From the NCBI RefSeq assembly GCF_019966595.1, contig NZ_JAINFJ010000008.1:1-64000 (forward strand): a stretch of 64,000 bases of DNA. Reading direction: 5' to 3'. The notes beneath the pieces are model-generated. The model made no database searches. It was not told where the DNA came from and was given only the letters and a program-made list of their open reading frames with translations. The position numbers and the translations under genes are program-made. Each line of letters begins with the position of its first letter. Within the stretch, counting starts at the first letter, position 1. The stretch is from Oricola indica. GTDB taxonomy: Bacteria > Pseudomonadota > Alphaproteobacteria > Rhizobiales > Rhizobiaceae. Shown piece by piece: positions 55,379 through 64,000 of the stretch.

Positions 55379-56992
55379 ATGCGCGGAAATCGAATGAACG
55401 ACGCCGACACACGGGCCTATTGGTGGCCCTATCTCGCAATCCTGCTCGCCACCGTCGTGCTGGGCGCGGTGTTCTACGATCTCGACGCGTTCGAAGCTCT
55501 GCATGAATTCACGCGACAGCACGAGGACTGGGAGCTCGATGAACTCATCCCGCTTGCACTCGCATCGATCTTCGGACTGATCGCCGCGCTGATCGTTCGC
55601 TCGGGCCAGTTGCGGGCTCAGATCAACCGACGCAAGCGGCTGGAGGCGGAAGCGAACGCGCTGGCGCGCCATGATGCGTTGACCGGCCTCCCGAACCGCC
55701 GCTTTTTCGGTGAAAGGGCCAAGGCGATGGTCTCCGAGGCGGTGAAATCCGGCGGGAAGGTCGCGATGTTCGCTATCGATCTCGACCGCTTCAAGCCAAT
55801 CAACGACATCTACGGCCACGCCGCCGGAGATCATGTCCTGCAGATCGTCGCCGACCGAATCACGGCGGAGTTGCCGGCCGGCGCGCTGGCGAGCCGTATG
55901 GGTGGAGACGAATTCGCGGTGTTCCTCGAAATCGACGACGATCCGCACCGGGTCGAGCGTATCGCGCGGCGGATTACCGGTCGGATCGGCGAACCGATGG
56001 AGATCGACAGCCGGTCGTTTTCTGTCACGGCCAGCATCGGGATCGCGATTTATCCGTCCGACGGCAACGAAGTGCACCAGCTTCATACGCGTGCCGATAT
56101 CGCGATGTATGCCGCGAAATCGGCGGGCCGCGACAGCTTCGCCTATTTCGAACCCTCCCTCGGTGAAAAGCATCGAAAGCGTTACGAACTGGAGCGCGAA
56201 CTGGCCGGCGCGATCGCCGAAGGCCAGATCGTGCCCTACCTCCAGCCGGTCTTCGATCTCAAGTCAGGCGCGATGAAGGGATTTGAAATCCTGTCGCGCT
56301 GGAACCACCCGACACGGGGCGTCCTGCTGCCGGAAGAGTTCATTCCGCTCGCCGAGGATTCGGGCCAGATCGTCACGCTTTCGGACTGCGTCCTTCGGCA
56401 AGCCTGCGAAGCTGTTGCGGGCTGGGTGCCGCCGCTCAGCTATTCATTCAATATCTCGCCGCTGCAGTTCCGCGAGCCGCGGCTCGTCGAGCGGATCGTC
56501 GAGATCCTCGAGCAAACCGGCATGCGCAGCGGTTCGCTTGAAGTCGAGATTACCGAAACCGTCTTCATCGATGACGCCGAGCGGGCGAAGTCGATCATCA
56601 ACGAGCTGCGCGCGAACGGAATTTCCGTTGCGCTCGATGATTTCGGCAAGGGGTATTCAAGCCTTTCGCTGCTGAGCCAACTCGATATCGACAAGCTGAA
56701 GATCGATTCCAGCTTCATCGCGGGGTGCAGCCTCGGCGGGCGCAACGAGAAGATCGTCAATTCGGTCATACAGCTGGGGCTGAGCCTTGGGCTCGAAACC
56801 ACCGCGGAAGGCGTTGATTCGACGGAGGACGCGTCGTGGCTCGCAGAGCGGGGCTGCGCGCTTGCCCAGGGTTTCCACTATTCCGAGCCGATGCCGGTTC
56901 TCTCCGCACTGAATTTCTTCGAGCGAAATGCGGGCAAGATCGCGGCGGGCGAGCCGGTCGCGGTCGAGACCGTATCCGGTTCGAAAACCTGA
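55379..56992 (+). CDS. Membrane GGDEF-EAL cyclic-di-GMP protein
   Basis: This is a 537-residue protein. Two membrane helices (about 15-37 and 60-78) precede a GGDEF domain (active-site RMGGDEFAVFLEID at about 178) and an EAL domain with a full set of residues: FEILSRW, NISPLQF, EITETVF, DDFGKGYSSL, LKIDSSFI, TTAEGVDS and AQGFHYSEP. Both halves look intact, so it could synthesise or degrade cyclic di-GMP; which dominates cannot be told from sequence. The ATG at 55394 is an alternative start. It is divergent from pyrB. Confidence 0.92.
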   Translation: MRGNRMNDADTRAYWWPYLAILLATVVLGAVFYDLDAFEALHEFTRQHEDWELDELIPLALASIFGLIAALIVRSGQLRAQINRRKRLEAEANALARHDALTGLPNRRFFGERAKAMVSEAVKSGGKVAMFAIDLDRFKPINDIYGHAAGDHVLQIVADRITAELPAGALASRMGGDEFAVFLEIDDDPHRVERIARRITGRIGEPMEIDSRSFSVTASIGIAIYPSDGNEVHQLHTRADIAMYAAKSAGRDSFAYFEPSLGEKHRKRYELERELAGAIAEGQIVPYLQPVFDLKSGAMKGFEILSRWNHPTRGVLLPEEFIPLAEDSGQIVTLSDCVLRQACEAVAGWVPPLSYSFNISPLQFREPRLVERIVEILEQTGMRSGSLEVEITETVFIDDAERAKSIINELRANGISVALDDFGKGYSSLSLLSQLDIDKLKIDSSFIAGCSLGGRNEKIVNSVIQLGLSLGLETTAEGVDSTEDASWLAERGCALAQGFHYSEPMPVLSALNFFERNAGKIAAGEPVAVETVSGSKT

Positions 56993-57116
56993 CCTCTTCG
57001 CCATTGGCCTGGCATCGCATTTCGGAAACCCGTCTGCGATACAAGGTCGCTTGACTCAGCACATCATGTCTTTCCTGTTACGATGGATCGACGCACAGCC
57101 GAACCAGGACTATTCC

Positions 57117-58748
57117 GTGACCGCGACACATTCCGTCATCAACCAGACCCCGCTGCTCGCCGGCAACGCGTTTCGCGACGATCCGCTGCTGTTGCAGACC
57201 GCTTCCGGATATCCGGAGGCGCAATTGCGCGAATGGCAGCAGATCGGGGCCTATGTGCGCTCCGCCGAAGCGCAGGATCTCGCCCGGCTGGCGAACACCG
57301 AAACGCCGCGGCTGAAAACGCATGACCGTTATGGCCACCGCATCGACCGGGTCGAGTTTCACCCGTCCTACCACGCGCTGATGCGCCGTTCGGCGGGCTG
57401 GGGCCTGACCGGTTCGGTCTGGGAGGCGAAGGCCCAGGGCGCGCCGCCCGGCCACGTCGCCCGCGCGGTCTCCTTCTACATGGTCTCGGGACTGGAAACG
57501 GGGCATCTGTGTCCGATCACAATGTCCAGCGCGTCCGTCGCGGCGCTGATGGCGACGCCGGACCTCGCACGCGGATGGGCGCCGGGAATCGCGTCGCGCA
57601 AATACGATTCGTCGAACAAGCCACCCGCCCAGAAGGCCGGACTGACCATCGGCATGGGCATGACCGAGAAACAGGGCGGCACCGATGTTCGCGCCAATAC
57701 GACCGAGGCGATCCCGGAGGGCAAGGGGCTTTACCGTCTGACCGGGCACAAATGGTTCATGTCGGCGCCGGCGAGCGACGGCTTCCTCGTCCTCGCGCAG
57801 GCGCCGCGCGGCCTGAGCTGTTTCCTGCTGCCGCGCATCCTCCCGAATGGCGAGGCGAACGCGATCCGATTCATGCGCCTCAAGGACAAGCTCGGAAACC
57901 GCTCCAACGCGTCGTCAGAGGTGGAATTCGAGGCCGCTCTTGCGAATCTCGTTGGCGAGGAGGGCGAGGGCGTTCGCACGATCCTCGAAATGGTGACGCT
58001 GACGAGGCTCGATTGTGCCGTCGCGTCCGCCGGTCTCATGCGGGCCTCGCTTTCCGAGGCCGTCCACCACGCACGCCATCGCCACGTGACCGGAGACGTT
58101 CTCTCGGACAAGCCGCTGATGGTCCGCGTTCTCGCCGACATGGCGATCGATACGGCCGCGGCCACCGCATTGTCGATGCGGCTTGCCCATGCGTTCGACC
58201 ATGCGCGCACCGACGCGTTCGAGGCGGCCTATGCCCGCGCCATGACGCCGGTCGTGAAATACTGGGTCTGCAAGGTCGCGCCGGCGATGATCGGCGAGGC
58301 GATGGAGTGCATGGGCGGCAATGGCTACACGGAGGATTTCCCGCTCGCGCGCCACTATCGCGAGGCCCCGGTCAACTCGATCTGGGAGGGATCCGGCAAC
58401 GTCATGGCGCTCGACCTGTTGCGCGTATTGCGCCAGACGCCGGAAGTCTATGATGCGATTCTCGACGACATGGCCCGCCATCTCGGCCGCCGCGCGGCCG
58501 GCACGCTCGACGTGCTGAATGCCGCGCTCGATCTGGCGCGCACAGACGAGGGATCGATCCGTATCGTGGTCGAGCAGCTTGCGCTCGCGGCTGCCGCCGC
58601 CGAACTCTACCGAATTGGCGCGGGACGGCTGGCGGACGCGTTCTGCGAAACACGACTGGCAGGCCAATGGCGGTCCAGCTACGGCATGCTCGACAGCCGT
58701 TTCGATGCCGCCAACCTGCTTGAAGCGCTCTATCCGCCGGACAATTGA
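57117..58748 (+). CDS. Acyl-CoA dehydrogenase, AidB-like
   Basis: This 543-residue flavoprotein matches the AidB branch in length. It has the FAD/substrate loop MGMTEKQGGTDVRANT, the catalytic-region RHYREAPVNSIWEGSGNVMALDLLRV and ECMGGNGYTEDFPLAR. The GTG at 57117 with AGGA eight bases upstream gives TATHSVINQTPLLAGN, the usual family start; the ATG at 57066 would add 17 residues with no ribosome-binding site. AidB in E. coli belongs to the alkylation response, but whether this protein shares that role is uncertain. Confidence 0.9.
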   Translation: MTATHSVINQTPLLAGNAFRDDPLLLQTASGYPEAQLREWQQIGAYVRSAEAQDLARLANTETPRLKTHDRYGHRIDRVEFHPSYHALMRRSAGWGLTGSVWEAKAQGAPPGHVARAVSFYMVSGLETGHLCPITMSSASVAALMATPDLARGWAPGIASRKYDSSNKPPAQKAGLTIGMGMTEKQGGTDVRANTTEAIPEGKGLYRLTGHKWFMSAPASDGFLVLAQAPRGLSCFLLPRILPNGEANAIRFMRLKDKLGNRSNASSEVEFEAALANLVGEEGEGVRTILEMVTLTRLDCAVASAGLMRASLSEAVHHARHRHVTGDVLSDKPLMVRVLADMAIDTAAATALSMRLAHAFDHARTDAFEAAYARAMTPVVKYWVCKVAPAMIGEAMECMGGNGYTEDFPLARHYREAPVNSIWEGSGNVMALDLLRVLRQTPEVYDAILDDMARHLGRRAAGTLDVLNAALDLARTDEGSIRIVVEQLALAAAAAELYRIGAGRLADAFCETRLAGQWRSSYGMLDSRFDAANLLEALYPPDN

Positions 58749-59668
58749 GCCGTAACCGCGAGGACGAGCGGGATCGTGACGAACGAGACCGCCGTCTGGA
58801 CAGTGACGATGGCGGCATAGAGTTGTGCGTCGCCGCCCATCTGCCGGGCAATCACGTAGCCGTTCATCGCCGTCGGGACCGCTGCGCACAGCGCGAGATA
58901 TGAGATCTGCGTCTCGTCGAGGCCGAGCGCGAAGGCTACCGCGATCACGATGGCCGGATAGAGCAGGAGCTTCAGCGTGATCGCCAGCCAGACGGTCGCG
59001 TTCGGCCGTAGCGCGTCGCGCGGATGCAGGCCGGCGCCGATGGCGAGCAGCCCCATGCCGAGCGCCGCCCGGGCGAGAAGATCAAGCATCTCGAGCGCCG
59101 TTTCCGGAAGCGAGAAGGGCAGGGCGCGCATGACGATCGCGGCGCCCGCGGCGAGAATGAGCGGATTGACCGCAATTCTGCGCAGGACCCCGAGAAGGTT
59201 CGCATCACGATTCGTGAACCAGGCGATGACGGCCACCGATCCGACATTGATGGGGATGATCATCACCGCCATGACCAGTGCGACCATGGCCGCGCCTTCG
59301 GCGGGGAACATCTTTTCCGCCACCGCGAAGGCCAGAAAACCGTTCCAGCGCATCACCGACTGGAAGACGCTGGAAAAGGATGCGCCGCTCATGGACATCC
59401 GGTCGCGAAGCAGGGGCCAGAGGGCGAGCGTGCCGATCGCGATCGACGAGCTTGCCACGCCGAGTGCGATGGCGATCGAATCGAGGCTGAGCGTCGAGAA
59501 ATCCGCGCGCAGAATCGTCACGAAAAGGAGCGTCGGGTAGAGGACGTAGAAGCCCATCATGTCCAGTCCGCGCCAGAAGTCGGGCGTGAACAGGGTCAGT
59601 CGCCGCAACGCCTGTCCGAACAGAATCAGCAGGAAAATCGGCAGAATGGCGGTGAAAACGGGGATCAT
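58730..59668 (-). CDS. AEC (auxin efflux carrier) family transporter
   Basis: This 312-residue permease has about ten membrane helices in two five-helix halves, with family marks ILPIFLLILFGQALRR, FYVLYPTLLFVTIL and LALCAAVPTAMNGYVIARQMGGD. AEC proteins export or import small organic anions such as malate or malonate. Its substrate is unknown. The 3' end overlaps the convergent acyl-CoA dehydrogenase by 19 bases. Confidence 0.9.
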   Translation of the reverse strand: MIPVFTAILPIFLLILFGQALRRLTLFTPDFWRGLDMMGFYVLYPTLLFVTILRADFSTLSLDSIAIALGVASSSIAIGTLALWPLLRDRMSMSGASFSSVFQSVMRWNGFLAFAVAEKMFPAEGAAMVALVMAVMIIPINVGSVAVIAWFTNRDANLLGVLRRIAVNPLILAAGAAIVMRALPFSLPETALEMLDLLARAALGMGLLAIGAGLHPRDALRPNATVWLAITLKLLLYPAIVIAVAFALGLDETQISYLALCAAVPTAMNGYVIARQMGGDAQLYAAIVTVQTAVSFVTIPLVLAVTAQLSGG

Positions 59669-59818
59669 TCGGGAGGAGTCCGGACGGTGGAACCCCTCTC
59701 TTGCCCCATCCCGGCGGTCGCGGGCAAGGGCTGTGGAAAGCCGTTAACCTTAACAAAGGGTTTACATTGCGGGTCGAAGGCGCGCAGCCGATAGTCGGGG
59801 CGATCGAACGGTGGCGGT

Positions 59819-60373
59819 ATGCGGCGAATCCTTGTTGGCAGTATTCTCTTGAGCTGGATTACGTTCCTGGTGAGCGTGACGGTGCGCGGCGTCGGTGGCG
59901 CGGAGCACGGCCTGCTGGCCGAAATACAGCTCTTGCTGACCGGTTCACCGGCATTTTCCTTGTCTTTTGGGTTTGCACGGGCGCTTCTGACCGGCGTGGT
60001 CGTCGTCACGCTGACCGCCGTGCTTTGGGCGCTGATGATCGCGGTTTCCGCCGCCGAGGAGGAGCGCCGCGAACGCACCGTTTCACTGGTTGGCGCTTTC
60101 GCCTGGGTCCTGACCGTAACGGCCGTGCTGACGATCACGTCGATCTTCGCCGAAGCGCCGCAGGCCCTGACGATGCTGTTCGCCATTCAGATCGCGACAC
60201 TCGCGTCGATGCTGGCGGCCGGCGGCGTGGAGATCGCCGCCGAGGTATTGCGCTCGGTGTCTAGTGACGAGGCCACCGAGCCGAAGCCGGTCGCCGCCAT
60301 CCGGCAATTTGCACCGGGCCATGCAGGCCTCGCGCTTGTCGGAACGCCGGCGAACGACCGGGAGCCGCGCTGA
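59819..60373 (+). CDS. Hypothetical membrane protein
   Basis: This 184-residue protein, which I do not recognise, has four hydrophobic helices at about 5-25, 45-75, 90-110 and 115-135, then a soluble C-terminal tail. It shares one base with the next small membrane protein gene, so the two are co-translated and may interact. Upstream, GTTAACCTTAAC near 59744 is a possible regulatory sequence in the 150-base gap. Confidence 0.75.
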   Translation: MRRILVGSILLSWITFLVSVTVRGVGGAEHGLLAEIQLLLTGSPAFSLSFGFARALLTGVVVVTLTAVLWALMIAVSAAEEERRERTVSLVGAFAWVLTVTAVLTITSIFAEAPQALTMLFAIQIATLASMLAAGGVEIAAEVLRSVSSDEATEPKPVAAIRQFAPGHAGLALVGTPANDREPR

Positions 60374-60714
60374 TGCGTTATCTCTTTTGGCTCTGGCTGG
60401 TGCCGTTGTCGCTGTTCTGGGGCTGGTTCGGCCTTTCCTACTACGACATGAATTTCGGCCTGACGATGTTCAGCCGCGAGTTGCACGATCTGGTCTTCAG
60501 GATTTACGGAACGCTTCTCCACATCGATCCCGCCACGATCCCGTGGCTGTTCTTCAAGGCCTGCATTTTCGATACGGTGCTGATCTTCGGGATTGTCGCG
60601 TATCGCAAGCGCCGGGCGATTCGGAACTGGTGGACAAGCCGCAAGGCCGGTCAGGAGCCGAAGACCGGTGAAGCGCCGCACGAAGCCGCGCCGGTTCAGC
60701 TTCCCGCCGAATAG
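60373..60714 (+). CDS. DUF6105-like membrane protein
   Basis: This 113-residue protein has two membrane helices: residues about 3-22 ([25 protein letters not shown]) and about 58-78 ([22 protein letters not shown]), then a soluble tail with [15 protein letters not shown]. The [14 protein letters not shown] start is typical of a small alphaproteobacterial family, DUF6105. Function unknown. It converges on ruvX with a 19-base overlap. Confidence 0.75.
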   Translation: MRYLFWLWLVPLSLFWGWFGLSYYDMNFGLTMFSRELHDLVFRIYGTLLHIDPATIPWLFFKACIFDTVLIFGIVAYRKRRAIRNWWTSRKAGQEPKTGEAPHEAAPVQLPAE

Positions 60715-61166
60715 AGCCTGTCGAGCGCGCCCTGCAGGATGAAGGCGGCTGCGGCCGAATCGATCCGGTCGGCGCGCTTGCCGCGCGAGACATCCTGCTC
60801 GATCAACGAACGTTCCGCCGCCACCGTCGACAGTCTTTCGTCCCAATAGGCGACGGGCATGTCCGTCAGCCGCGCCAGGTTGCGGGCAAAGGCGCGGGTC
60901 GCCTGCGCGCGCGGCCCTTCGGTTCCGTCCATATTGAGCGGCAGGCCGAGCACGATCGCGCCCGCATTGTCCTTTTCGAGCAAGGCCAGCAGCGCCGTCG
61001 CGTCGGCGGTGAACTTCTTGCGCCGGATCACCGGGCGGGGAGTCGCGAGCGACAGGCCGCGATCGCTGACCGCGATACCGATCGTCTTCGTGCCCAGATC
61101 GAGGCCCGCGACAACCTGTCCGGGCTTCAGCGACGCGGGAATGTCCTCAATTGCGATTTCTGGCAT
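60696..61166 (-). CDS. ruvX: RuvX/YqgF-family nuclease (putative pre-16S rRNA nuclease)
   Basis: This 156-residue RNase H-like enzyme trims the 5' end of 16S rRNA in E. coli. It has [16 protein letters not shown] with the first catalytic Asp, the [14 protein letters not shown] motif, [15 protein letters not shown] and [16 protein letters not shown] with the last Asp. The ATG at 61166 begins [10 protein letters not shown]; the longer frame has no conserved sequence. Confidence 0.94.
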   Translation of the reverse strand: MPEIAIEDIPASLKPGQVVAGLDLGTKTIGIAVSDRGLSLATPRPVIRRKKFTADATALLALLEKDNAGAIVLGLPLNMDGTEGPRAQATRAFARNLARLTDMPVAYWDERLSTVAAERSLIEQDVSRGKRADRIDSAAAAFILQGALDRLYSAGS

Positions 61167-61244
61167 GGCCGACCGGTTTTGACCGTGTAATTCTTGGTCG
61201 AGGCTTCTACAGGGAAGCGAAAACCAATGCGAGGAGATATGGCA

Positions 61245-61952
61245 ATGAAACTCACCTGGTACGGCCATTCGGCATTTCGCGTCGAAACAGGCGACGCGCA
61301 GATCCTCATCGATCCGTTCCTGTCCGGCAATCCGTCATGGTCGGGCGGCTGGGAAGACGTCGCCGACGGCGTAACCCATGTGCTGCTGACGCACGGCCAT
61401 GACGACCACATCGGCGACGCGGCCGACATCCTCAAGAAAACCGGGGCGCAACTCGTCGCCAATTTCGAGGTCTGCATGTATCTCGTCGGCCAGGGCGTTG
61501 ACGACAGCCGGATCAATCCGGGCAATTTCGGCGGCACCGTCGATTGCGGCGGCTTCACCACGACATTCGTGCGTGCCGACCACTCTTCATCGAGCCAGAC
61601 AGGCGGCGGCGGAAACGTCTATCTCGGCAATCCCGGCGGCCTTGTGCTGCATTTTCCCGATCAACCGACGCTCTATCACATGGGCGACACCGACATTTTC
61701 GGCGACATGGCGCTGATCAACGAGTTGCACAAGCCCGAGATCGGCATCGTGCCGATCGGCGACCGGTTCACCATGGGCGGGGCAGTGGCGGCGCTGGCGT
61801 GCCGGCGATACTTCTCCTTCGCGAAAGTGATCCCGTGCCACTACGGCACATTCCCGATCATCGACCAGGATGCGGCGACTTTTACGGAAGCGATGGAAGG
61901 CGATGCCGATACGGTTGTGGCGCCGGAAATCGGTAAGCCGTTCGAAGTTTGA
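61245..61952 (+). CDS. UPF0173-type metallo-beta-lactamase-fold hydrolase
   Basis: This 235-residue protein opens [29 protein letters not shown] and has the zinc motif [16 protein letters not shown], later ligands in [12 protein letters not shown] and IPCHYGTFP. The family hydrolyses unidentified substrates. GAGGAG lies eight bases before the ATG at 61245, which fits better than the ATG at 61239, two bases away. Divergent from ruvX. Confidence 0.88.
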   Translation: MKLTWYGHSAFRVETGDAQILIDPFLSGNPSWSGGWEDVADGVTHVLLTHGHDDHIGDAADILKKTGAQLVANFEVCMYLVGQGVDDSRINPGNFGGTVDCGGFTTTFVRADHSSSSQTGGGGNVYLGNPGGLVLHFPDQPTLYHMGDTDIFGDMALINELHKPEIGIVPIGDRFTMGGAVAALACRRYFSFAKVIPCHYGTFPIIDQDAATFTEAMEGDADTVVAPEIGKPFEV

Positions 61953-62102
61953 ACGGGGGCGGCGAACTGTCGGCGCGGGTGATCCTCACCGACTGTAACA
62001 TTTGGGAAATTACGGGTGTTCGCAAAGCGCGTAGGCTTCGAGGCGGGATGGGTATTTTGATTCTCCGCTTCACGTGCGGAGCAGCGCGAAGGGAATCGCT
62101 CA

Positions 62103-62777
62103 ATGAAGAAGTACCTCACCTGTACAGCAGCGACAGTCGGCCTGCTGTTTTCTTCGGCCGGCCTGGCGACCGCAGCGGATGAAATCGGCTATCCGTCCTA
62201 TGGGCTCTATGCGAGCCTCCACGGCGGCTGGTACCTGCCGCAGGAGCCGACCGCCACGTTCGAAGTCGGTCCGGACACGGTGCTCGGCGGTATCAATGTC
62301 GATAATGGCTACCGCATCGGCGGCGCGATCGGGTACGACTTAACCCGCAATTTCGCTGTGGAATTCGAAACGTCCTTTGCGCGCGCGAACGTCAACTCGA
62401 TCGATGTCGGCCCCCCGGTGAATGCAACCCAGCCGGCGCCGGGCTACGGCACGCTTCTGACCCTGATGGGCAACGCGATCGTCGGCGAGGATTACGGCAA
62501 GTGGCGGCCCTATGTCGGCGCCGGTATCGGTGGCGCGCTCGTCACGCTCAATGTCGATTTCATGTCCGGGCTCGACGACAGTGACTGGGCGCTCGCCGGA
62601 CAGGTCTTCGCCGGTATCGACTATGCGATCAGCGACAACGTCTCGGTGGGTGCGCGTTATCGCTACCAGCATGTCGGTTCGACCAACTACTTCGACGACG
62701 GCGACGAGCCCGTCGGCCTCAGCGATTTTGGCGCGCACAGCATCGAATTCGGCCTGAAGGTCAAATTCGGCGGCTAG
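62103..62777 (+). CDS. Outer-membrane beta-barrel protein (porin-like, OMP25/OmpA-type)
   Basis: This 224-residue protein has an N-terminal signal peptide (MKKYLTCTAATVGLLFSSAG, cleaved after LATAA) and a barrel with alternating strands such as YASLHGGWYLPQEP, AIGYDLTRNFAVEFETSFA, PYVGAGIGGALVTLNVDF and HSIEFGLKVKFGG ending close to an aromatic/glycine terminus. It resembles the Omp25/Omp31 group of rhizobia. The leader has a hairpin CTCCGC/GCGGAG shortly before the ATG. Confidence 0.85.
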   Translation: MKKYLTCTAATVGLLFSSAGLATAADEIGYPSYGLYASLHGGWYLPQEPTATFEVGPDTVLGGINVDNGYRIGGAIGYDLTRNFAVEFETSFARANVNSIDVGPPVNATQPAPGYGTLLTLMGNAIVGEDYGKWRPYVGAGIGGALVTLNVDFMSGLDDSDWALAGQVFAGIDYAISDNVSVGARYRYQHVGSTNYFDDGDEPVGLSDFGAHSIEFGLKVKFGG

Positions 62778-62884
62778 GCCTTCGAGAAGACCATCGCGCT
62801 GACAGGGACGGGCGCGGCGCGTGTTGCGCCGCGCAAACGGCAAGGCTATAGCGGGCGAAAGCGAATGATCTCCCGGAGAATTCC

Positions 62885-63172
62885 ATGTCCGTCGACCTTG
62901 CCACCGTCAAGCGCGTCGCCAAACTCGCCCGCATCGCCGTTACCGAAGAGGAAGCGGCGAAGATGGAGGGTGAACTCAACACAATCCTCGGCTTCGTCGA
63001 GCAACTGAACGAAGTCGATGTCTCGGGTGTCGAGCCGATGACTTCGGTGACGCCGATGGAGATGAAGAAGCGCATCGACGTGGTGACCGACGGCGACAAG
63101 GCCGAGGATATCGTTGCCAACGCGCCTGCTTCGGAAGACAATTTCTTCCTCGTGCCCAAGGTGGTGGAGTAG
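62885..63172 (+). CDS. gatC: Asp-tRNA(Asn)/Glu-tRNA(Gln) amidotransferase subunit C
   Basis: This 95-residue small subunit stabilises the GatCAB complex that converts Glu-tRNA(Gln) or Asp-tRNA(Asn). It has the pattern [49 protein letters not shown], then DVVTDGD and [10 protein letters not shown]. The family length and order (gatC first) match. Confidence 0.97.
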   Translation: MSVDLATVKRVAKLARIAVTEEEAAKMEGELNTILGFVEQLNEVDVSGVEPMTSVTPMEMKKRIDVVTDGDKAEDIVANAPASEDNFFLVPKVVE

Positions 63173-63178
63173 GCGCTC

Positions 63179-63649
63179 ATGGCGATCGCAATCACCCGCG
63201 AGACGCCTTTGCAGGATGACGTGCGCGGCCTGGTCGCCGCGCTCAATGATCATCTCATCCCGCTGTCGCCACGCGAGTTCCAGTTCCAGATGACCGTCGA
63301 GCAGATGGCCGGTCCGGAGACCGTGCTGTTTGTCGCCCGCGACGAGAGCGGCAAGGCGGTCGGAATTGGCGCGCTGAAGGTGCATGACGGGACCTTCGGC
63401 GAGGTCAAGCGCATGTATACGGATCCCGCCGTGCGCGGCTCCGGCGTGGGCCGGAAGCTCCTCGACGCAATCGAGGCCGAGGCGCGCGAGCGTGGACTGG
63501 CCGAACTGAAGCTCGAAACCGGTGGCACGCCGCCATTCGCGGACACCTGGACCGTCTATGAACGGTGCGGCTTTTCGCGCTGCGGCGTCTTCGCCGACTA
63601 TCCCGATACGCAATACAACGTCTTTTACGAAAAGAAGCTGACCGCATGA
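63179..63649 (+). CDS. GNAT-family N-acetyltransferase inside gatCA
   Basis: This 156-residue protein has the acetyl-CoA loop [31 protein letters not shown] and ends [38 protein letters not shown]. It begins seven bases after gatC and shares ATGA with gatA, so it is co-translated with the amidotransferase, although it has no known part in it. Similar PanM/YhdJ-like acetyltransferases use small amines; the substrate is unknown. Confidence 0.9.
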   Translation: MAIAITRETPLQDDVRGLVAALNDHLIPLSPREFQFQMTVEQMAGPETVLFVARDESGKAVGIGALKVHDGTFGEVKRMYTDPAVRGSGVGRKLLDAIEAEARERGLAELKLETGGTPPFADTWTVYERCGFSRCGVFADYPDTQYNVFYEKKLTA

Positions 63650-64000
63650 CCGACCTGACCAGCCTCACCATTGCCGAAGCGCGCGAGAAACTGCGCGGCA
63701 AGGAGGTCACCTCCGCTGAACTGACTGACGCCTATCTGGCCGCCATCGACGGCGCCAACGGCGCGCTGAACGCCTATGTGAAGGTGACGCCGGAGAAAGC
63801 GCGCGCCATGGCGAAGGCGTCCGACGAGAAGCTCGCCAAAGGCGAGGGCGGCGCGCTGGAGGGCATCCCGCTCGGTATCAAGGACCTGTTCGCCACCGAG
63901 GGCGTCCACACCCAGGCGTGCAGCCACGTGCTGGACGGTTTCGAGCCGCGTTACGAATCGACGGTCACCGCCAATCTGTTCGCCGACGGCGCGGTCATGC
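63646..64000 (+). CDS. gatA: Asp-tRNA(Asn)/Glu-tRNA(Gln) amidotransferase subunit A (partial)
   Basis: Only the first 118 codons are inside the window; the gene runs off the right edge. The N-terminus ([36 protein letters not shown]) and [18 protein letters not shown], which holds the first catalytic Lys of the amidase signature, identify it. It hydrolyses glutamine to supply ammonia to the tRNA-bound substrate. Confidence 0.95.
   Translation, partial: MTDLTSLTIAEAREKLRGKEVTSAELTDAYLAAIDGANGALNAYVKVTPEKARAMAKASDEKLAKGEGGALEGIPLGIKDLFATEGVHTQACSHVLDGFEPRYESTVTANLFADGAVM

Overview
The window looks like chromosome of a GC-rich alphaproteobacterium of the order Hyphomicrobiales (Rhizobiales). 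Signs of this are a full nuo operon carrying the rhizobial helix-hairpin-helix accessory protein, a DivK-PleD pair, a TTAA-N7-TTAA (CtrA-type) site, a GTTC-N7-GTTC (alphaproteobacterial LexA) box before dinB, RNase J, and several small families typical of the group (DUF1467, DUF3572, DUF6105, DUF2269, DUF983). I cannot name the genus.

Layout. 1-4837: right end of an integrated element. A tyrosine integrase faces the 3' end of a tRNA-Val gene, with a serine resolvase, a winged-helix regulator, a small membrane protein and a DUF4062 (TIR-like) protein behind it. 4834-5195: tRNA-Val and tRNA-Asp. 5528-25826: one long co-directional block, nuoA-N (complex I) then birA, RNase J, methylmalonyl-CoA epimerase and a DUF1467 membrane protein. 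The nuo block carries three non-core insertions: a four-helix-bundle (23S rRNA IVP family) gene between inverted heptamer arrays (nuoC/nuoD), a helix-hairpin-helix protein, and a DUF3291 protein (both nuoF/nuoG). 25848-26013: a probable small RNA on the minus strand with a strong terminator. 26221-33403: proS, lolCD, a 28-codon membrane-peptide gene behind a CtrA-type site, and dnaE.

33400-37095 (minus): DUF2269, an SDR-DoxX fusion, a NYN-LOTUS protein and rsgA. 37540-42346: an M24 hydrolase with an Asp/Glu-racemase-like partner, SOS-type dinB, a GNAT, a HAD-like protein and DUF3572. 42462-44234: divK-pleD, cell-cycle and cyclic-di-GMP signalling. 44304-50738 (minus): rpmG, a Nudix hydrolase, DUF983, rnr and topA. 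50996-55224: a small conserved-looking gene, dprA, plsY, a dihydroorotase homologue that has lost its metal ligands, and pyrB. 55379-64000: a GGDEF-EAL protein, an AidB-like acyl-CoA dehydrogenase, an AEC transporter, two small membrane proteins, ruvX, a metallo-hydrolase, an outer-membrane barrel, and gatC-GNAT-gatA (gatA runs off the end).

Most of the window is housekeeping. The items most worth a second look are the cassette inside the nuo operon, the small RNA beside proS, the CtrA-site/short-peptide unit before dnaE, and the tRNA-Val element.
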